Below, piece by piece: positions 59,453 to 64,000 of a DNA stretch of 64,000 bases. Positions within the stretch are counted from its first letter, which is position 1. Each line of letters begins with the position of its first letter. The translations under genes were made by a program, and so were the position numbers. The notes beneath the pieces were generated by a model. It ran no database searches. It worked only from the letters and a program-made list of their open reading frames with translations, and was not told where the DNA came from. Source of the stretch: Cohnella sp. SGD-V74 (GTDB lineage Bacteria > Bacillota > Bacilli > Paenibacillales > Paenibacillaceae). Where the stretch lies: the NCBI RefSeq assembly GCF_003001675.1, contig NZ_PVYW01000026.1, positions 62,001 to 126,000 on the forward strand. Direction: 5' to 3'.

Positions 59453-59479
59453 GTCGATCGTCCTCTCGGGGCTTAACCT

Positions 59480-59507
59480 CTAGGGCGTGTATGCATACAC
59501 GCCCTAG
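59480..59507. repeat. 28-bp perfect palindrome between binding-protein homologue and kinase
   Basis: Every base of 59480-59507 pairs symmetrically around atgcat, with no loop beyond the centre. It includes the TAG stop of the upstream gene (59504-59506). The right part is identical to 6750-6768. It could be an mRNA hairpin or an operator. Confidence 0.85.
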
Positions 59508-61048
59508 CGTTGCAGTCGGAATTCCGCGAACTGCCTTTGCAATTCGGCGAACACCAGGTCGAAGCCCGCCTTCTTGAGCGCCGTGAGCGCATCCTCGTAA
59601 TGCTCCTCATAACCGGCGAGGCCGAAATTGATCGGCTCGAATTTTTCCTTGTAGACCGCCATCACCTGCGCCATCTCGTTTTTGACGGACGCCTCGTTGA
59701 AATGGAACCCGAACAGCTTGGAGACGCGGGAATTCTCGTCGTTCGCGAGCATGTCGTGAATCATGTCGTCCTCTACGCCGGCAGGCGCCACGAAAAAATC
59801 CTTGTTGCGCCACATCCATTCATACATCAGTTGGTCGTTGGTAAGCAGCTTGATTTTGCCTTTTTCCAGCTCATAGTCCTTTCCTTCCACCCCGTAGACG
59901 ATAAAACGATAGTTCTCCTCGCTCTGCAAAATCCAATTCATGAACATCATCGCGCGTTCTGGATTTTCCGATGCGGCCGTGATCATAAAAGCTTCATTGC
60001 TCGGGGTTACGATGAACTTGGGCTTCTCCTTGGCCAGATAATACTCGCGAAGCCTGGCATTCGGATCGGCGTTGCGAGCCGTCTGCAGATTTTCCATTGC
60101 CCGAGACACCGCGCCTACGCGAAAAAGGAGCTTGCCCGCATTTTCCTGATCGATCTTGGCCGACGGGTTGCCCACCAAGTTTTTGTCGATGATCCCCTTC
60201 TCCACCCACGACTCGCGCAATTGAACGACCTTTTTGTACAGATCGGACTCCACGTAGCTTAGAATCTCTCCGGAATCTTCATCGACGATAAACAGCATTC
60301 GCTCGTCCAGCGAAGAGTAGTTGCGATCCGTCAGTTCGCGCCACAGCATTTCATGCCCGCGATCCGTTTCCAAATAGCCGTAATAGCTCGGATCTATCGC
60401 GTGCATGCTTTCGTAAAATCGCTCCAGATCGGCGATTGTCCGAATGTCCGTCATGCCGGCCTTCTCCAGCAAGTCCTGGCGAACCATGACGGAGGAGAAC
60501 TTCCCCGCGGACGTGAACGCCTGGGACGGTATCGCCCACAGCTTCCCGTCGATCCGGTTCATCTTGAAGTTCTCGTCGGGAATATGCTTGACGAGATCCC
60601 GTCCATACCGGTCGAGCAGCTCGTCCAAGGGCTGGATGTAACCTTTCGTGTAATACACGGAGACGAACGGCGCCCCGTACCAGAACAAGTCGTATTTCGC
60701 TCCGGTCGATAAGGCCAGCTCCACCTTTTGCTGGTAATTGGACCACGGGATATACGTCAGTTCCAGCTTCATATTTAAATCTCGGACCAGCCGATCGTTT
60801 AATTCGTTTTCCACGAAATCGCCCATGCGCGCCGACAGATCCCCGGGCATGATCACCTTCAAGGTGACGAACGATTCCGGTACGCCTTCCGCTTGCTGAT
60901 CCGCCAATTCGGCATTGCGCGCACCCGGAGAATCGGATGGGTCGGGACCGATAAATTGACTGTACAGGATGTAGGCCAGAGACGCGAACAGGATCGCGAC
61001 TCCGCCGATAACGGCCGCTTTCATCGCCAAGCGCCACTCCTTCGTCAT
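59504..61048 (-). CDS. Membrane-anchored solute-binding-protein homologue (DUF3502-type C-terminus) linked to a two-component system
   Basis: 514 residues. Instead of a lipobox the N-terminus has an uncleaved-looking helix (AAVIGGVAILFASLAYILYS, no Cys), so it is predicted to be tethered with its binding domain outside. The rest parallels the importer 6 binding protein (LELTYIPWSNYQQKVELAL, IQPLDELLDRYGRDLVKHIP, final AGFDLVFAELQRQFAEF). No permease genes accompany it; kinase and regulator genes follow. It probably presents a ligand to the kinase. Start uncertain: ATG 61048 has only AAGG nearby, and the TTG at 61030 has AAGGAG 6 nt upstream. Confidence 0.85.
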   Translation of the reverse strand: MTKEWRLAMKAAVIGGVAILFASLAYILYSQFIGPDPSDSPGARNAELADQQAEGVPESFVTLKVIMPGDLSARMGDFVENELNDRLVRDLNMKLELTYIPWSNYQQKVELALSTGAKYDLFWYGAPFVSVYYTKGYIQPLDELLDRYGRDLVKHIPDENFKMNRIDGKLWAIPSQAFTSAGKFSSVMVRQDLLEKAGMTDIRTIADLERFYESMHAIDPSYYGYLETDRGHEMLWRELTDRNYSSLDERMLFIVDEDSGEILSYVESDLYKKVVQLRESWVEKGIIDKNLVGNPSAKIDQENAGKLLFRVGAVSRAMENLQTARNADPNARLREYYLAKEKPKFIVTPSNEAFMITAASENPERAMMFMNWILQSEENYRFIVYGVEGKDYELEKGKIKLLTNDQLMYEWMWRNKDFFVAPAGVEDDMIHDMLANDENSRVSKLFGFHFNEASVKNEMAQVMAVYKEKFEPINFGLAGYEEHYEDALTALKKAGFDLVFAELQRQFAEFRLQR

Positions 61049-61098
61049 AGAGCCTTAATGCAAGTCTACACCAAATCTGTCGCGGGTAGATAGAACGG

Positions 61099-61311
61099 GG
61101 CTGTATCATAAGTAAAAAAGGGTCGTACCAAACAATTATCGATGAATGGATGTCACAGGCATCTATCTCCCTCCGTTGCTATACGATCCTGAAACCTGAA
61201 TGGGTAAACCCGAGATAAGGTGGTTTCAGGACCGTATGAGGCAGTCTCCGGGAGATAGATGCCATCCTTTTTTCATCGATAATCTTGTACGACCTTACTT
61301 ATAAGACAGTC
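61099..61311 (+). repeat. MITE-like palindromic element, copy D
   Basis: Terminal repeats are ctgtatcataagtaa (61101-61115) and ttacttataagacag (61295-61309), 13 of 15 paired. Inner arms are ggcatctatctcc with ggagatagatgcc and tacgatcctgaaac with gtttcaggaccgta. The loop at 61198-61212 reads on the plus strand. It fills the 279-bp gap between the SLH gene 3' end and the binding-protein homologue. Confidence 0.85.
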
Positions 61312-61327
61312 CTCGTTTAATCTACTA

Positions 61328-64000
61328 TTAGTTAATAAAGTGTACGGACTGTAGAAATCGCTTGATGCCGACAACGGCTTCGGCACGGCTTGCGTAGGCG
61401 GCGGGATCGGCCGCGGTGTCCGAATTGCCGGCCGATCCTTCTCCGTCAAGGCGGCCGCTTACATAGTCCAGAGCTCTGGACAGGATAACGTCCATTTGGC
61501 CGCGGGTGATCCGTTCATTCGGTTTGAACGAGCCGTCCCGGTAGCCGTTGACGAGTCCCGCATCGGCCGCCGTTGCAATCGCGTCCGCGAACCACTCTCC
61601 GTCGCCTACGTCGCTATAGGAGGCGGCTGCAGCCGGAGAAGTCAGACCAAGGGAGCGAACGAGCATGGCTGCAAACTCCGCGCGGGTAATCGGTTTGTCG
61701 GGTGAAAAGCGATTGGACGAGACTCCGTTGATAATCCGCTTGGAGGCCAGCAGTTCGATGTCCGACTGGGCCCGATGACCGCGAACGTCGGCGAAAGATT
61801 TGCTTCCCGAAGCTATGGCATACAGGCTGTTTCCGTTCCTCTTGATGACGACTTCCGTATTGCCGCCGCTGCTGAGAAGCAGGGACGGAACGAACCGAAA
61901 TGCCCGCGCATCCGGGTCGAATACGAAAGCGGTCGTCGTTGACGGGTCCCATGCTCCCGGGACAATCACCGTTCTTTCGAGATAAGCGCCGCCGAAGTCG
62001 GTCACCTCGATCGACCGTCCGTTCGCTTGGGCCTCAATCCGGTAATCGAGGGCAGGACCAAGCAGTTCCAAACCTTCCCGGTCCGCCTGCTCGGACAGCA
62101 GCTTCGCCGCATGGCCCGCGACTCGGTTAATAAAGATGCTCAAGGTCATCTCTTCAAAGCTCGCGCCAAGCTTCTCCGCCAAAGCCGCCACGCCTAATGC
62201 CTTGACCGGCACGCTGTAGTTTCCGAAATCCGTTCGCACCGTTATCAACGCGCCCGGCAGCTCGGCCATCGCCTCCGCCAACGCGGAGACCGGAATATCG
62301 ACCTTTACGCTTCCGCCGTCATTGTTCAATTCGATAATGACCGCATTTACGTTGTCCGGAAGAACGCGGAAAGCCTCTCGAAGCTTCTTCGCATCCACAG
62401 TCGCCGTCGTCACAGTTACGCCGTCCTCATTTTTCGACTGAACGGTTGTGATCGCATCCTTGCCCAGCTTGACTCCGTCGTCCGTCAGCTCCGACTGCGG
62501 CTCGGGAGCCGGCGTTGCAGGCGTCGTCGACGAGCCGCCGGAGGACGAACCCGAACCGGCGCCAGCCGCCACCGTCACATCGAATCGCTTTTCCAGATTC
62601 CCGTCCGAGGATTTGGCCGTAATCACGGTCTGTCCAGCACCTGCCGCCTTGACCAGACCCGTTGCAGATACATAGGCCACTTTAGAGTCTGCCGAGGACC
62701 ATACGACCCGCTTATTCCCGGCCTCCGCAGGTTCAACGGCTACATTGATTTGAGCGCTTGAACCCGGGGACAATTGCAGCCGGCTAGACGTATTCGACGT
62801 TAAACCGGTTACTCTTGCCGGAGCTTGAGCAGCGCTGTTCGCGACCTCTACGCTCCCCAGACTCAGCCATCCGTCATCGTTCTGCCCGGCATTGGCGAAG
62901 CGGAACTTGTTGGCGTCCGCGTTGATTTGCTCCAGCGGGTTGACGTAGCGCATCCAGATTTCATAGCTGCCGTTGCTTAGTGCCGGATTGTCCGTCGATT
63001 CGAACAGCTTGTTGTGGTCGAAGCCGTTCGTATTCGGGAGAATGCCCTTCAGATCCCAACCCGGCTCCCATATGCTGACGATGCCGTCTCCCGACTTGGC
63101 CGCAAGCTCGACCTTCCAGTCGTAGTAGAACGGCGCCACGCCTCTGTTTTCAAGCTCCACGCCTACCTTCAGAGCGCCATCCGACGCATCCAGATAAGCG
63201 GCAGGCGCATAGTATTCGTACCCCATTCTGCGGGAGCCTTCAGCGGCTCTCGCCAATGGCACAGGGTCCAGCGGCGTTTGGAAGATTCCCTGCGCAATCA
63301 GCCAGGAAGCATGCGTCAAGTTCAGACTTGTGTAGTAGTCCTCGCCCTGCGCCCCCTCAATCGGCGTCGACGGTTCATTGTATATTGGCGGATCGTTGTT
63401 CCACATTTTCACCTGAATTTCCGGTCTCATTTCTCCGCCCATGCTGTTTTTCTTCCAAAACTCGGTGACCCCCGCGTCGTTCACTCTGCCCCAGAAATGC
63501 CAGCCCTGTCCGCCCAAGCTCGGCGGGAGCGTCTGGAACGCAAACGAATCGTCATGGTAGCCGACATCGAAATTTTTCGTTTTCAACACGCTGCTGTCCA
63601 TCGGATACCTTAAGACGAGCTGCGTACGGTCGAACGAATCGTCCATAACGGCAAGAACCCGCTTCAGATTGGCGTCCGACGGCATCAGGTTCGGCGATTG
63701 GATGTTCCCGTCATAAGGGTACGTATGCCATTCGCCCCAGAAACCGATCAATCCGATCATAATAAACCCGACGCGAGGATCGCCGTCGTAACGCGCCCCC
63801 AGAGCCTGAATGAAATTTTCCAACGCTCCCATCAGTTTCTCGTCGTTGTAGTCGGGCGCCAGGCTTGTGGCATCCTTGCCGTTGTTGTATTCCGGGTATT
63901 CGTACGTTTGCAGACCCTCGTCCAGAAGAAATTGCGGGATTCCCGAAGGCTTGTTCGGATAGTCCATATACACTCTGAATACGGCGTGGTTGCCTCTGGA
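61328..64000 (-). CDS. DUF4832-Big2-SLH cell-surface protein (5' end outside the window)
   Basis: The frame is open to the window edge, so the gene is 5'-truncated here; the GTG at 63971-63973 is not its start, and the codons before it read HAVFRVYMDYP in phase. Order: DUF4874/DUF4832-like barrel (GFWGEWHTYP carries the WGE motif), beta domain (ENRGVAPFYYDWKVEL), a Big2 bacterial Ig-like domain (LQLSPGSSAQINVAVEPAEA), a Ser/Gly/Thr linker, a long region of unknown fold, and two SLH domains (ITRAEFAAMLVRSLG; ITRGQMDVILSRAL) plus a C-terminal SLH remnant. It should bind the cell-wall polymer and act at the surface, in contrast to the two cytoplasmic DUF4832 relatives at 50.9-54.6 kb. Confidence 0.88.
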   Translation of the reverse strand, partial: SRGNHAVFRVYMDYPNKPSGIPQFLLDEGLQTYEYPEYNNGKDATSLAPDYNDEKLMGALENFIQALGARYDGDPRVGFIMIGLIGFWGEWHTYPYDGNIQSPNLMPSDANLKRVLAVMDDSFDRTQLVLRYPMDSSVLKTKNFDVGYHDDSFAFQTLPPSLGGQGWHFWGRVNDAGVTEFWKKNSMGGEMRPEIQVKMWNNDPPIYNEPSTPIEGAQGEDYYTSLNLTHASWLIAQGIFQTPLDPVPLARAAEGSRRMGYEYYAPAAYLDASDGALKVGVELENRGVAPFYYDWKVELAAKSGDGIVSIWEPGWDLKGILPNTNGFDHNKLFESTDNPALSNGSYEIWMRYVNPLEQINADANKFRFANAGQNDDGWLSLGSVEVANSAAQAPARVTGLTSNTSSRLQLSPGSSAQINVAVEPAEAGNKRVVWSSADSKVAYVSATGLVKAAGAGQTVITAKSSDGNLEKRFDVTVAAGAGSGSSSGGSSTTPATPAPEPQSELTDDGVKLGKDAITTVQSKNEDGVTVTTATVDAKKLREAFRVLPDNVNAVIIELNNDGGSVKVDIPVSALAEAMAELPGALITVRTDFGNYSVPVKALGVAALAEKLGASFEEMTLSIFINRVAGHAAKLLSEQADREGLELLGPALDYRIEAQANGRSIEVTDFGGAYLERTVIVPGAWDPSTTTAFVFDPDARAFRFVPSLLLSSGGNTEVVIKRNGNSLYAIASGSKSFADVRGHRAQSDIELLASKRIINGVSSNRFSPDKPITRAEFAAMLVRSLGLTSPAAAASYSDVGDGEWFADAIATAADAGLVNGYRDGSFKPNERITRGQMDVILSRALDYVSGRLDGEGSAGNSDTAADPAAYASRAEAVVGIKRFLQSVHFIN

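Noticed and set aside
1-64000. tRNA, rRNA, phage or transposase genes
   Set aside because: None was recognised on either strand; the only mobile-like features are the MITE-like elements, which carry no protein-coding gene.

Overview
The window is a GC-rich chromosomal segment from a spore-forming Gram-positive bacterium, most likely Paenibacillaceae (Paenibacillus or Cohnella-like; this is inference from gene content, not from a search). The basis is several LplABC-type sugar ABC importers, YesM/YesN-type two-component systems, AraC and LacI regulators, a YunB-type sporulation protein, a GerA/GerC/GerB germination operon and an S-layer-anchored (SLH) protein. No rRNA, tRNA, phage gene, transposase gene or CRISPR array was found.

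Layout. 0.2-3.7 kb (minus): importer 1 (two permeases and a binding protein), divergent from an intracellular GH16 glucanase. 4.7-10.5 kb: YunB, an AraC regulator divergent from a GH88 unsaturated uronyl hydrolase, a 17-copy 50-bp tandem array, a luciferase-like monooxygenase and a LURP-one/YxjI-like protein. 10.6-20 kb (minus): YesM/YesN pair, importer 2, a GH36 alpha-galactosidase and a metallo-beta-lactamase-fold hydrolase. 20.3-28.6 kb (minus): a nine-gene operon with importer 3, a TauE/SafE permease, an esterase, a ThuA protein, two SDR proteins and an AraC regulator. 29.0-38.6 kb (minus): GH5-type mannanase with importer 4, a LacI regulator, and importer 5, which is paralogous to importer 3. 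39-46 kb: a Gre-factor-like protein with an unusual leader, a radical SAM (SPL-like) protein, a beta-propeller protein and the germination operon. 46.2-54.6 kb (minus): a seven-gene operon of DUF4832-type protein, GNAT-like acyltransferase, a second DUF4832-related protein, Gfo/Idh/MocA oxidoreductase and importer 6, divergent from a LacI regulator. 56.1-61.0 kb (minus): a second YesN/YesM pair transcribed with a membrane-anchored binding-protein homologue. 61.3-64 kb: the 3' part of a large DUF4832-Big2-SLH cell-wall protein that runs off the window edge.

How it works together. The window is mostly a carbohydrate-scavenging island. Lipoproteins capture oligosaccharides, permease pairs import them, and glycosidases without signal peptides (GH16, GH88, GH36, GH5) hydrolyse them inside the cell. 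None of the six importers has its own ATPase gene here, so a shared MsmX-type ATPase elsewhere is inferred. The 46-64 kb part looks like a less familiar system in which three DUF4832-type proteins, one on the cell surface, accompany a dedicated importer.

Non-coding structure is the most unusual aspect. Four copies of a roughly 210-bp palindromic, MITE-like element have covarying stems and a conserved loop. There is also a 50-bp and a 52-bp tandem repeat family, a duplicated terminator, a possible three-site LacI operator set and a 28-bp perfect palindrome whose half-site recurs 53 kb away.
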